In this document: one piece after another, positions 7,875 to 14,887 of the stretch
Position numbering within the stretch: the stretch's first letter is position 1
Layout of the letters: each line of letters opens with the position of its first letter
DNA from: Candidatus Nanopelagicales bacterium
GTDB taxonomy: Bacteria > Actinomycetota > Actinomycetes > S36-B12
DNA: 21,258 bases
Direction: 5' to 3'
Assembly (NCBI GenBank): GCA_030836325.1
Contig: JAURQC010000013.1
Span: forward strand, 1-21,258
The notes under the pieces: generated by a model
The model's database searches: none
What the model was told of the DNA's origin: nothing
Seen by the model: the letters and a program-made list of their open reading frames with translations, nothing else
Translations under genes and position numbers: made by a program

Positions 7875-7943
7875 CAGGGGCACGCACTCGTGGCTGCGTA
7901 CCATGAGCGAACCCCCTCACCGCCGGGTGAGCGAGTACCCCTG
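7875..7943 (+). promoter_or_regulatory. Possible structured leader (three-way junction) of the LCP gene
   Basis: As RNA on the + strand this stretch can form a closing helix CAGGGG/CCCCTG (7875-7880 with 7938-7943). It encloses two hairpins: CTCGTGG/CCATGAG (7887-7893 with 7901-7907, one G-U pair, 7-base loop) and CTCACC/GGTGAG (7916-7921 with 7926-7931, GCCG loop). It ends 9 bases before the LCP ribosome binding site. GC-rich DNA folds easily, so this is only a candidate. It does not match a riboswitch class I can identify. Confidence 0.3.
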
Positions 7944-7952
7944 ATCTCGGAC

Positions 7953-7959
7953 AGGAAGG
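7953..7959 (+). promoter_or_regulatory. Ribosome binding site of the LCP gene
   Basis: AGGAAGG lies 6 bases before GTG 7966 and fixes that codon as the start of the LCP protein. Confidence 0.8.
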
Positions 7960-7965
7960 CGATCG

Positions 7966-9399
7966 GTGTCCGCACGCAGTGCCGCACGGCTGTGGTCGAC
8001 GATTGTGGCCGGCGTCGTCGCCGGCGGTGTCCTCGTGGCGACCGTCATCGGCGCCGGGGTCACTTCTGTCATGGGGCAACTCGAGGGCAACATCACCGCA
8101 CTAGATGTCTCCGAGCAGACCGGGACGGTGGTCACCGAGGAAGAGTCCGTGGTGGTCGATGAGGAGACCGGCGAGACCTCGCCCTTCACCATGGTCGTGA
8201 TGGGTAGCGACTCTCGAACCGGTAAAGGCAACAAGGGCTACGGCAGCAGCAAGAAATTCGGAAACATCGAGCGCAGCGACACCACCATCGTCTTCCACGT
8301 CAACGCCGACCGATCACAGGCGATCGGCGTGAGCATCCCGCGCGACACCTTGATGACGCTCCCGGAATGCACCAAGGACGGTAAGACCGTCGGGGGCTAC
8401 GAGGGTCGTTTCAACGAGGCCATGGTCAACGGTGGCCCCGGCTGCGTGCTGAAGGCAGTCGAGTCCCTCAGCGGTCTGACGATCGACAATTTCATGGTCA
8501 TCGACTTCGGGGCCTTTAAGCGCATCACCGAGGCCATCGGCGGTGTTGAGATCTGCCTGCAAGAAGACATCAACGACCCGCTGAGCGGTTTGAACCTCGA
8601 CAAGGGGCTGCACACCGTCACCGGCGAAGAAGCCCTGGCCTTCGTTCGTGCCCGCAAGACTCTCGGCGACGGTTCAGACACCTCGCGTATCCGCCGCCAG
8701 CAGGCGTTCTTGTCCTCCATGGCCCGCAAGGTCCTCAGCAGCGACATCTTGCTCAATCCGGCTTCGCTCCTAGGCGTGCTGAACGCCGCTACCGAGTCGC
8801 TGACCACCGACCCGCAACTGGCAAATATCGAGAATCTGCGCGACCTCGCGATCAGCCTGCGGGACCTACGCCCCAAGAACATCACGTTCACGACCATGCC
8901 GTGGAAGCAATCCGGTGACGGCGCCACAGTCCTGATGGCAAAAAAGCGCGCGAAGCCATTGTGGAGTGCGATCGCCAACGACACCTCATGGCCACCCAAG
9001 GCGGACAAGGATCAGCCGCTACTGAAGAAGGCTCCCGAAGAGATCCGGGTGGAGATCATCAACGCCACCGGGCTCAAAGGCACCGGCAAGCAGGCGAAGA
9101 AGGCGCTGACCGACGAGGGCTTCAACGTGGTCAACGTCAAGAAGATCAAGAGCGAGCGGCTCGATGACTACCCGAGCCAGGACACGATCTGGTTCGACCC
9201 CGATTGGGACGTCTCAGCCAAGACCTTGATCTACAGCACTGGCATCGACGCCACCGAGGAGGTTGTAGGCCAAGGCGGAACGATGCGGCTCATCATTACC
9301 GAGCCGCTCACCTCCGCCCGGTCGGTTCAGATCAGTGAAGCGACCAAGGACCTAACCGCCAACGTCAACACCGGTGACGAAAACTTCTGCGCCTCCTAA
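7966..9399 (+). CDS. LytR-CpsA-Psr (LCP) family glycopolymer-peptidoglycan ligase
   Basis: 477 residues from GTG 7966. One N-terminal membrane helix (about 10-33) anchors an extracytoplasmic enzyme. The LCP domain (about 74-255) shows FTMVVMGSDSRTGKGNKGYG (74-93), RSDTTIVFHVN (103-113), GVSIPRDTLM (121-130), the EEALAFVRARKTLGDGSDTSRIRRQQ block (221-246) and the conserved Arg/Asp residues that bind polyprenyl pyrophosphate and metal. A C-terminal LytR_C domain follows (about 360-446, RVEIINATGLKGTGKQAKKAL). LCP enzymes move wall teichoic acids, arabinogalactan or capsule from undecaprenyl-type lipid carriers onto peptidoglycan. Beside a polymer export and synthesis operon, this one is the likely final ligase for that polymer. 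It is divergent from the amidase/SpoIID gene and converges with the GT2 gene. Confidence 0.93.
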   Translation: MSARSAARLWSTIVAGVVAGGVLVATVIGAGVTSVMGQLEGNITALDVSEQTGTVVTEEESVVVDEETGETSPFTMVVMGSDSRTGKGNKGYGSSKKFGNIERSDTTIVFHVNADRSQAIGVSIPRDTLMTLPECTKDGKTVGGYEGRFNEAMVNGGPGCVLKAVESLSGLTIDNFMVIDFGAFKRITEAIGGVEICLQEDINDPLSGLNLDKGLHTVTGEEALAFVRARKTLGDGSDTSRIRRQQAFLSSMARKVLSSDILLNPASLLGVLNAATESLTTDPQLANIENLRDLAISLRDLRPKNITFTTMPWKQSGDGATVLMAKKRAKPLWSAIANDTSWPPKADKDQPLLKKAPEEIRVEIINATGLKGTGKQAKKALTDEGFNVVNVKKIKSERLDDYPSQDTIWFDPDWDVSAKTLIYSTGIDATEEVVGQGGTMRLIITEPLTSARSVQISEATKDLTANVNTGDENFCAS

Positions 9400-9401
9400 C
9401 C

Positions 9402-9485
9402 CGCGAACTTGCAGTTTCACGGCGCGAACGTGCAGTCTCACGGCGCGAACTTGCGCAAACAGCCGTCGAAATTGCGCGGTGCAAC
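9402..9485. repeat. Degenerate 21-base tandem repeat between convergent genes
   Basis: Four consecutive units of 21 bases: 9402-9422, 9423-9443, 9444-9464 and 9465-9485. The first three begin CGCGAAC. Units 1 and 2 differ at two positions, while units 3 and 4 are progressively degraded. The array starts 2 bases after the LCP stop and ends 10 bases before the GT2 stop, so it fills the gap between converging genes. One frame would read ARTCSFT-like heptapeptides, but there is no sign that it is translated. TTGCGCAA in unit 3 is self-complementary, but no strong terminator hairpin is seen. Confidence 0.75.
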
Positions 9486-9495
9486 TTAGGACCGG

Positions 9496-10356
9496 TCAGA
9501 CCACCGGGGGCCGACCAGCCTTGGCCATTCGCCACGCAGTGCTCCACTTCATCGGTCGACGCTCGACAGGGCTGTCGCGGATTCCTTCACCCAAGCCGGC
9601 AAACCACGCTCGCAACGCATCGCGATCACGAACACGTGCCACCGTCATTGCCACCCAACTACCGACGTACAACGGCTCGAGTGCGACCGGAAGATTGCGC
9701 TTGGCTAACCACACTCTGTTGCGGGCATTCATCCGATAGAACTCTTCGTGACGCAGTGGGTTGATCACCGGGTGATGCACTACGAGGTCACCGGCGTACC
9801 AACAGGTGTAGCCCGCATCCCACACGCGCCACACCAAATCGATGCCTTCGTGACCATAGAAGAACTCATCGGGCCAACCGTCCGCGGCATCGAAAGCCGA
9901 CCGACGCACCGCTGTGGCTCCTTCCCACAGCGTGGTGGCGGGCCCCGAACGCGTGCGATCACCGACCACCAGTCGAGGTACCCAGCGCCCCGGTGGTTCT
10001 AGGCCGGTCGGGTCCTCCACCCGCGGTTGGATCAACCCGAGATACGGATCGGAATCGAATCGACCTTTGATCGACGCGAGGAAGTGTGGGTCGGGAATGG
10101 CTGCGTCATCATCGAGGAAGAACAACAGATCACCGGAGACCTGGCTGACTCCGGCATTGCGTCCGGCCGGTATACCGACGTTCTCTGCCAGCCCGAGTGT
10201 CGTGACACCTTCGGGTAAGCCAGTCGGTTCCCAGCCGTTACCAACGACAACGACGTCCAGATCGACATCACGCTGCGCAAGAAGCGACGTCACCGCGCGC
10301 TGCAGATCCTCCGGGCGCTTGCCCATCGTCAAGACGACGACACCGAAGTCGGCCAT
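9496..10356 (-). CDS. Family 2 glycosyltransferase
   Basis: 286 residues, no membrane helix. The GT-A fold starts at FGVVVLTMGKRPEDLQRAV. The sugar-nucleotide and metal site is LLFFLDDDAAIPDP (77-90, acidic triad 82-84). A predicted catalytic acidic motif lies in YGHEGIDLVWRVWDAGY (167-183, E170/D173), followed by LVVHHPV. The family moves a sugar from an NDP-sugar to a lipid-linked or polyol acceptor in the cytoplasm; the sugar cannot be read from sequence. It is the last gene of the minus-strand operon, and its ATG shares one base with the stop of the CDP-alcohol phosphotransferase (TGATG, 10354-10358). It holds a place comparable to wbbL in mycobacteria but does not look like a WbbL orthologue. 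Confidence 0.88.
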   Translation of the reverse strand: MADFGVVVLTMGKRPEDLQRAVTSLLAQRDVDLDVVVVGNGWEPTGLPEGVTTLGLAENVGIPAGRNAGVSQVSGDLLFFLDDDAAIPDPHFLASIKGRFDSDPYLGLIQPRVEDPTGLEPPGRWVPRLVVGDRTRSGPATTLWEGATAVRRSAFDAADGWPDEFFYGHEGIDLVWRVWDAGYTCWYAGDLVVHHPVINPLRHEEFYRMNARNRVWLAKRNLPVALEPLYVGSWVAMTVARVRDRDALRAWFAGLGEGIRDSPVERRPMKWSTAWRMAKAGRPPVV

Positions 10357-11168
10357 CAGGCGCGCAACTTGCTGGAGGACAAAATCGCTAGAAGGTGACC
10401 GAGAACGGTGACCACCCCGAAGAGCGCCAGTGCAGCAACGAGGACTCGAGTGGCGGCGAGATCGCCAACAAACGCATCGATGACACCGGCTGCGAGCGCC
10501 AGCAGCGTCAACTCAACCGAGTGATACGCGCGGTAAAACGGGAACAGTCGCGCCAGTGATCGCAGCTTGCGAACTCCGGAGGCTTGCGGCGTTCCCACGC
10601 CTTTAGCGTCGGCCAGTTTCGGTAGATCGTTATAGGCACGCGAGACATGGACCATGTCATTGAGCGACTTGTTCCACAAAACCAAGACTGCAAGAAGCGC
10701 ACCGATGAAGGGCCACGGAGTCTGCATCCAGCCGGCATCGGGGAACCCGGCGGCACGCATGCCAAGGGCGATCGGGATAAGGCCCTCGGTGACGTAATGG
10801 CCCACACGATCCAAGAACACGCCCTTGGGTGAGGACGTTTGCCTCCACCGCGCGACCTCACCGTCGCAGCAGTCCCACAGCATCTGCAATTGGCCAAGAA
10901 TGGCGGCCAAGAAAACTCCAGGGAGTCCGGGAATCAAGAGCGCAACGGCCGCACCGATTCCCGTGAGGATCATCAAGAAGGTCACACCATTCGCGGAGAT
11001 CGATGTCCGCAGCAGCACCCGGGTCAGGTAGGGCGAGATCTTACGTAGGTAGACGTCAGCGACCCAGTGCTCGGAATTGGCACGCATCCGAACTGCGTCC
11101 GGTTGGCAGATGGAACGAACGTCAGCTATCGAAGGTCGCGAGGGACGCTCCTCTGTGTCCTCGATCAT
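10356..11168 (-). CDS. CDP-alcohol phosphotransferase family protein with altered active-site motif
   Basis: 270 residues from ATG 11168. The frame is open further upstream, but this ATG overlaps the preceding stop as ATGA. The multi-helix membrane protein carries the family motif as DCCDGEVARWRQTSSPKGVF then LDRVGH: D99, D102, G103, A106-R107, G116 and D120 are present. The position of the last Asp, the proposed catalytic base of D-x2-DG-x2-AR-x8-G-x3-D-x3-D, is His124. Family members join a CDP-activated alcohol or lipid to a hydroxyl acceptor. Here the context (polymer export, LCP, glycosyltransferases) suggests a phosphodiester step in wall polymer or anchor synthesis rather than ordinary phospholipid synthesis. 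The Asp-to-His change means altered chemistry, a different base, or loss of activity. Confidence 0.85.
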   Translation of the reverse strand: MIEDTEERPSRPSIADVRSICQPDAVRMRANSEHWVADVYLRKISPYLTRVLLRTSISANGVTFLMILTGIGAAVALLIPGLPGVFLAAILGQLQMLWDCCDGEVARWRQTSSPKGVFLDRVGHYVTEGLIPIALGMRAAGFPDAGWMQTPWPFIGALLAVLVLWNKSLNDMVHVSRAYNDLPKLADAKGVGTPQASGVRKLRSLARLFPFYRAYHSVELTLLALAAGVIDAFVGDLAATRVLVAALALFGVVTVLGHLLAILSSSKLRA

Positions 11169-12871
11169 CGCTTGCTCCTCAACCACTGCACGGACGCCAC
11201 CCCGCCGAACAGCACTGCCCACCACACGAGCAGCACGGTCACAGCAGGTTGCCACACACTAGTGATCGCAAGGGCTGCAATAACGGCAAGACGGCCATCC
11301 CAGCCGAAGCCGCTCCAGGTTAGCCAGCGAGGCGCCGCAGCCCCTTGCAGCGATCGATAGAGATTGTCGTAATGGTGGTACGCGATGACGAACAGCAACC
11401 AGAAGCCGACCACGATGACCGATGGGTCGCTCACCGCGATCAACACCACGATCGCTGCCAGCTCGAGGGCTCGCAGGAATACGGGCACCGCCCAACCGAA
11501 GCGACCGTCGAGTTTGGGAACACTGGCCGGGATCAGGGCACCGATGGCTGATGCAACAGGACCGGCGTCGAGTTGAGCGCGCAGAACGTCGGCACCGTCT
11601 CCGGGCGTTAATCCAGTCCACGTCAACGTGCGTGCCACTCGGCCGACCGCAACGTACGCAAGCGCGAGCAGCCCTGCGATCAACAGCCCCACCAGCGCCC
11701 ACTGCGGTCCACCCACCACTGCGAGCACGCTCAGCAGCAGCCAGCGCTCACCGATCGGCATGTGGACGACCTTCTTGATCCACCGAATTGCCGAGCGACG
11801 ATTGATGCGCGCCGATGTCTGCATGGCGCCGGCTAAGGCACCTGCACCCTGCGGCATCGGGTCCTGCGGATCACGGATGTCGGCGATCAACGGACTTGCT
11901 TCCCTCAGCCGTTGGATCCGAGCGAAGTCGTAGTCCGAAACGTGACGCGTGGTCTGCAGGATGATCAAGGCGACCGCAACCCACCACAGGTCCACACCAA
12001 AGCGCGCGGCTCCGATCGCCAGTCCCGCGTAGGCGGCGAACTCCTTGATGCGGTCGGTGGCAGCGTCCAGCCACGCACCTAGAGAGCTGAAACGACGGGT
12101 GGCTCGGGCGACTTCCCCATCCACACAGTCGATCACCAAGCTCAGCTGCAACAGCACCGCACCCAGCAGCAGCCACCCGAAACTCCCACCAGCAAACGCC
12201 ACCGCCGCGGCCAGCCCGACGGCGAAGGACACAAAAGTGATGGCATTGGGACTCCACCCCAGGCGAATGGCCACGCGGGTGAGTGGCTTTGAGGCTTTGC
12301 GAACGACGAAGGTCGAGTAGAAGCCGTCATCGACGCGGTTGGCGAGCAGCCCCCGAACACGCGCTTCGGAGACCGACGTGATGGCTGCACGCGTGGCGTC
12401 GTCGTTGTTCCCTCGAGACCATGGCACATCCACGATGTCCACCGCTCGAACCCCGATTCCATGGCGAACCAGGGCCACCACCAAGGCGTCGAACGCCTCA
12501 TCATCGGCAACGGTGACCTCACCGGATGACACTGCTCGCCGCAGGTCTTCGATCGCACGGGCGGCACCCCCTGAGTCCGCCGGAGCGATGACGAGTGCCC
12601 CCACGCTGCGATGGCTTGCATCGCGAAGGTCGTGGAACGAGGTCCCAGCCGACACGACGGTGTGATGACGCACGGTCACCAACCCGGCTCGATCAGGTGC
12701 CGTTAACGTGGTCGTCGGCGCAAAGTCATCGTCGGTCACTGGTGATAGCGCCGCCGATGGGGCGATTAGGTCGCTTGCCAGCACCACTACACGGTCACCG
12801 GATTCAACCGCGGATTGCAACTGTCCGAGATCAGCGATCGAACCGAGGATGACCTGCGTGGTCGACGTCAC
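11165..12871 (-). CDS. CDP-alcohol phosphotransferase with N-terminal degenerate nucleotidyltransferase-like domain
   Basis: 568 residues from GTG 12871, which overlaps the sulfotransferase stop as GTGA; an upstream in-frame start at 12925 would overlap that gene by 58 bases. Residues about 205-400 hold a complete CDP-alcohol phosphotransferase motif (DCVDGEVARATRRFSSLGAW then LDAATD: D248, D251, G252, A255-R256, G265, D269, D273). Residues 1-150 look like a small alpha/beta domain with no GxGTR loop. The joining stretch (VDIVDVPWSRGNNDDATRAA, then RVRGLLANRVDDGFYSTFVV and LGWSPNAITFVS) has the layout of bifunctional inositol-phosphate cytidylyltransferase/DIPP synthase proteins. The C-terminal 150 residues add more membrane helices (AYHHYDNLYRSLQG), possibly the DUF5941 region found in actinobacterial relatives (from memory). 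It probably makes a phosphodiester-linked polyol lipid or head group for the polymer. Confidence 0.82.
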   Translation of the reverse strand: MTSTTQVILGSIADLGQLQSAVESGDRVVVLASDLIAPSAALSPVTDDDFAPTTTLTAPDRAGLVTVRHHTVVSAGTSFHDLRDASHRSVGALVIAPADSGGAARAIEDLRRAVSSGEVTVADDEAFDALVVALVRHGIGVRAVDIVDVPWSRGNNDDATRAAITSVSEARVRGLLANRVDDGFYSTFVVRKASKPLTRVAIRLGWSPNAITFVSFAVGLAAAVAFAGGSFGWLLLGAVLLQLSLVIDCVDGEVARATRRFSSLGAWLDAATDRIKEFAAYAGLAIGAARFGVDLWWVAVALIILQTTRHVSDYDFARIQRLREASPLIADIRDPQDPMPQGAGALAGAMQTSARINRRSAIRWIKKVVHMPIGERWLLLSVLAVVGGPQWALVGLLIAGLLALAYVAVGRVARTLTWTGLTPGDGADVLRAQLDAGPVASAIGALIPASVPKLDGRFGWAVPVFLRALELAAIVVLIAVSDPSVIVVGFWLLFVIAYHHYDNLYRSLQGAAAPRWLTWSGFGWDGRLAVIAALAITSVWQPAVTVLLVWWAVLFGGVASVQWLRSKR

Positions 12872-14025
12872 GAGTCCGTTTTCCGAAACAGCGAACCGAA
12901 GCCGTCTTTGCGAGCTTGACGCCACGTGCGTCCGGCCAACTCACGGGCGGTCGGCTCCTCCTTGCTGGCTTCAATGACCGCAGTAACCGCCCCGACAGCC
13001 GCGTCGATAGGCATCTGTGTCGGCGCTTGACTCGCGGCGCCTGAACTCGGCACCCGCGTACCGAGGGCATCTAGATTGCCGAAGACGTTTACCCCGAGTC
13101 CACGAATCGTCTCAACTGCCTTGGCGCCCTGTTCTGCCGCAGCATCTAGCGCCCAATCGGGGGTGACCAAACGCGGCTCGTCTGAACCAGGCTCTCGACC
13201 TTCCACCATTCGCAAGGCCACACCGCGACGAACCAATCGGACGTAGTCGGTCCACTGCATTTGCTTCTTGACCCGCTTGTTCAAGCGCACGAGCAGTTCG
13301 GCTTCCGCAGCCGTCATGGACCGATTGCTGGTCAGATCCATTCGCGAAACCAGAACGGCTTCGGGAACCGCCAGCATCTGAGCGAAGGAACGGAACTGGG
13401 CGCTGAGGTCAACGTCCTCCAGCACCAGAACATTCACGTTCGACGCGCCCACCGCATTGGACCAGCGCGTGAGAACGTCTCCATGATCGTGGCGTCGCCA
13501 GAAAGTGGGCGAGATTTTGGACGCCCCCGGATTGGCGAAGACATCCTCAAGCCACTTCTCGTAGGCGGTGGTGAGTCCGTACTTCAGATACTGCTGCCAC
13601 GAGCTCGGCAGCAGTTTGCCGAGGTTGCGAAGCGTGACGACAACGGTGACGTTGTCGGATCCACCGAGGGCTTCGATCGTCTCGATGGCCTTGTCTTCGG
13701 GTGCCTCGCAGAAGAACTCGCTGCTGATGACCACCCGTCCGTCGTGCTTGCCAGTCCGGCGCACAAGGGCGTCGAAGTGCCGACGATCCATGACCGCCCC
13801 GCCTCGACTGTTCCACCCCCACGGTCGTCCGAGCAGGGCCAAGGCAGCACGATGCTGCGCCTGCAACTTTCCGGGATAGCGAACGCCGTGGGAGGCCAGA
13901 TCGGGCCGGGCATCGGCGAGAGCAGCCTGAATGGCTGTGGTGCCCGTCTTGTGGACTCCAACGTGCAACAGAACCGAGCCATCCGCGATCGCGGGCACGT
14001 CGGGAAGCATCTGCGCCTGCGACAT
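12868..14025 (-). CDS. PAPS-dependent sulfotransferase-like protein
   Basis: 385 residues from ATG 14025; ATG 14010 is an alternative, and neither has a clear SD. The 5'-phosphosulfate loop LLHVGVHKTGTTAIQAAL (19-36) is typical. R133 and S141/S142 (VTLRNLGKLLPSSWQQYLKY) fit the 3'-phosphate binding region. The C-terminal 100 residues are low in recognisable motifs. The enzyme would move sulfate from PAPS to a hydroxyl on a sugar or polyol. Its place in one operon with the exporter and CDP-alcohol phosphotransferases implies sulfation of the exported polymer (inference). Some proteins of this fold in wall clusters have unproven activity, so sulfation is not certain. The stop overlaps the next start (GTGA), while 45 bases separate it from the ATPase gene. 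Confidence 0.82.
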   Translation of the reverse strand: MSQAQMLPDVPAIADGSVLLHVGVHKTGTTAIQAALADARPDLASHGVRYPGKLQAQHRAALALLGRPWGWNSRGGAVMDRRHFDALVRRTGKHDGRVVISSEFFCEAPEDKAIETIEALGGSDNVTVVVTLRNLGKLLPSSWQQYLKYGLTTAYEKWLEDVFANPGASKISPTFWRRHDHGDVLTRWSNAVGASNVNVLVLEDVDLSAQFRSFAQMLAVPEAVLVSRMDLTSNRSMTAAEAELLVRLNKRVKKQMQWTDYVRLVRRGVALRMVEGREPGSDEPRLVTPDWALDAAAEQGAKAVETIRGLGVNVFGNLDALGTRVPSSGAASQAPTQMPIDAAVGAVTAVIEASKEEPTARELAGRTWRQARKDGFGSLFRKTDS

Positions 14026-14070
14026 ATTGGCCAGCCTAGTTGTCCGAGTCAGGAAGCCGGTGACACCAAA

Positions 14071-14886
14071 TCAGGGCGCGCCTTCCTCCGAAGACGGATC
14101 CTCTCCCGCTCCGTTTGCCCGAGCCTCCTTGCGGGCCGCACGCATGGCAGCGAGAGCTTCGGGCACGGTGGTGTCGGCTTCGATACGACCGTCGACGATG
14201 TAGATCGCGCGGTCACAGAAACGACGGAACTGCTTTGGGCTATCGGATGACAGCAAGAAAGTCGCACCGTTCTCGCGAAGTTTGTCCACGTGCGTCCAGC
14301 ACTGCTGACGAAAACTGCGTTCGCCGACGACCAGGGTTTGATCGATCGCATAGGCGTCGGCATCGACGGACATAGCGATTGACCACGCCAGTTTTTGCCG
14401 AACGGCAGGGGGTGCTGAATTCATGTAGCGCCCGAGCATGTTCGCGACCCCTGATTGCTCGGCGATCCGCGGTAGCTCCTGGTTGATCTGGTCAGGCGTC
14501 ATGCCCAATAGGCCGCCGACGATGTAGATGTTCTGGCGGACCGTGTAGGTGCGCTGAAGCGCTCGGGCGACCTCGATCATCGGCACGATCGGCTTGCTGC
14601 GCCGCACCTGCCCGTCGTCCGGCCGGAGCGTGCCAGCGGCAAGTCGCAGCAGCGCCTGTCGAGCCGGCCCCTTCGGTCCGATGATGGCTACCGACTCGCC
14701 CGGTTGAACACTGAAGGAGACGTTGCTGAGGACCTCAAGTTCTTCCCGCCGAACCTCGCCAGCGATACGACGCAAGCGCTGTCGCCTCCCGGCGCCCTTG
14801 CGTCTTCGGCGGCGTGGAATGCGCATGGTCACGTTCTCGAACTGGACAACGGCGTCGAGCGTGGGATCGATGGAAACTCGCGACAT
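14071..14886 (-). CDS. Wzt/TagH-like ABC transporter ATPase with degenerate catalytic motifs
   Basis: 271 residues. The overall alignment to polysaccharide and teichoic-acid export ATPases is good (LEVLSNVSFSVQPGESVAII, then VRQNIYIVGGLLGMTPDQIN, and FCDRAIYIVDGRIEAD), but the catalytic motifs are changed. Walker A is GPKGPARQ (70-77) instead of GxxGxGKS/T, with Arg76 for Lys. The ABC signature is SAPPA (157-161) instead of a SSGM/SGGQ type. Walker B ends IDQ (181-183), with Gln183 for the catalytic Glu. The D-loop is GERSF. The H-loop His is Ser214 (LLSSDSP). A basic insertion (RIPRRRRRKGAGRRQRLRR, 22-40) follows the first strand. The start has a perfect SD inside the permease's last codons. 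It may be a regulatory, non-hydrolysing subunit or may work with another ATPase. The intact frame argues against a recent pseudogene. Confidence 0.85.
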   Translation of the reverse strand: MSRVSIDPTLDAVVQFENVTMRIPRRRRRKGAGRRQRLRRIAGEVRREELEVLSNVSFSVQPGESVAIIGPKGPARQALLRLAAGTLRPDDGQVRRSKPIVPMIEVARALQRTYTVRQNIYIVGGLLGMTPDQINQELPRIAEQSGVANMLGRYMNSAPPAVRQKLAWSIAMSVDADAYAIDQTLVVGERSFRQQCWTHVDKLRENGATFLLSSDSPKQFRRFCDRAIYIVDGRIEADTTVPEALAAMRAARKEARANGAGEDPSSEEGAP

Positions 14887-14887
14887 C

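Noticed and set aside
7875..7943. Assignment as a c-di-AMP (ydaO) riboswitch
   Set aside because: Only two short blocks resemble the consensus; the pseudo-symmetric core is not visible, so it is kept only as an unclassified structure candidate.
9402..9485. CRISPR array
   Set aside because: The units are contiguous 21-base repeats without unique spacers, and no cas genes are present.
9374..9739. 121-codon plus-strand frame containing ARTCSFT-like repeats
   Set aside because: It starts inside the LCP gene and runs antisense through the GT2 gene. The repeated peptides simply reflect the 21-base DNA array.
9496..10356. Calling the GT2 gene wbbL by synteny
   Set aside because: The sequence around its start and acidic motif differs from rhamnosyltransferase WbbL, so position alone is not enough.
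14071..14886. Pseudogene call for the ATPase
   Set aside because: The frame is complete, normal in length, optimally placed and preceded by a perfect SD; only the catalytic residues are changed.
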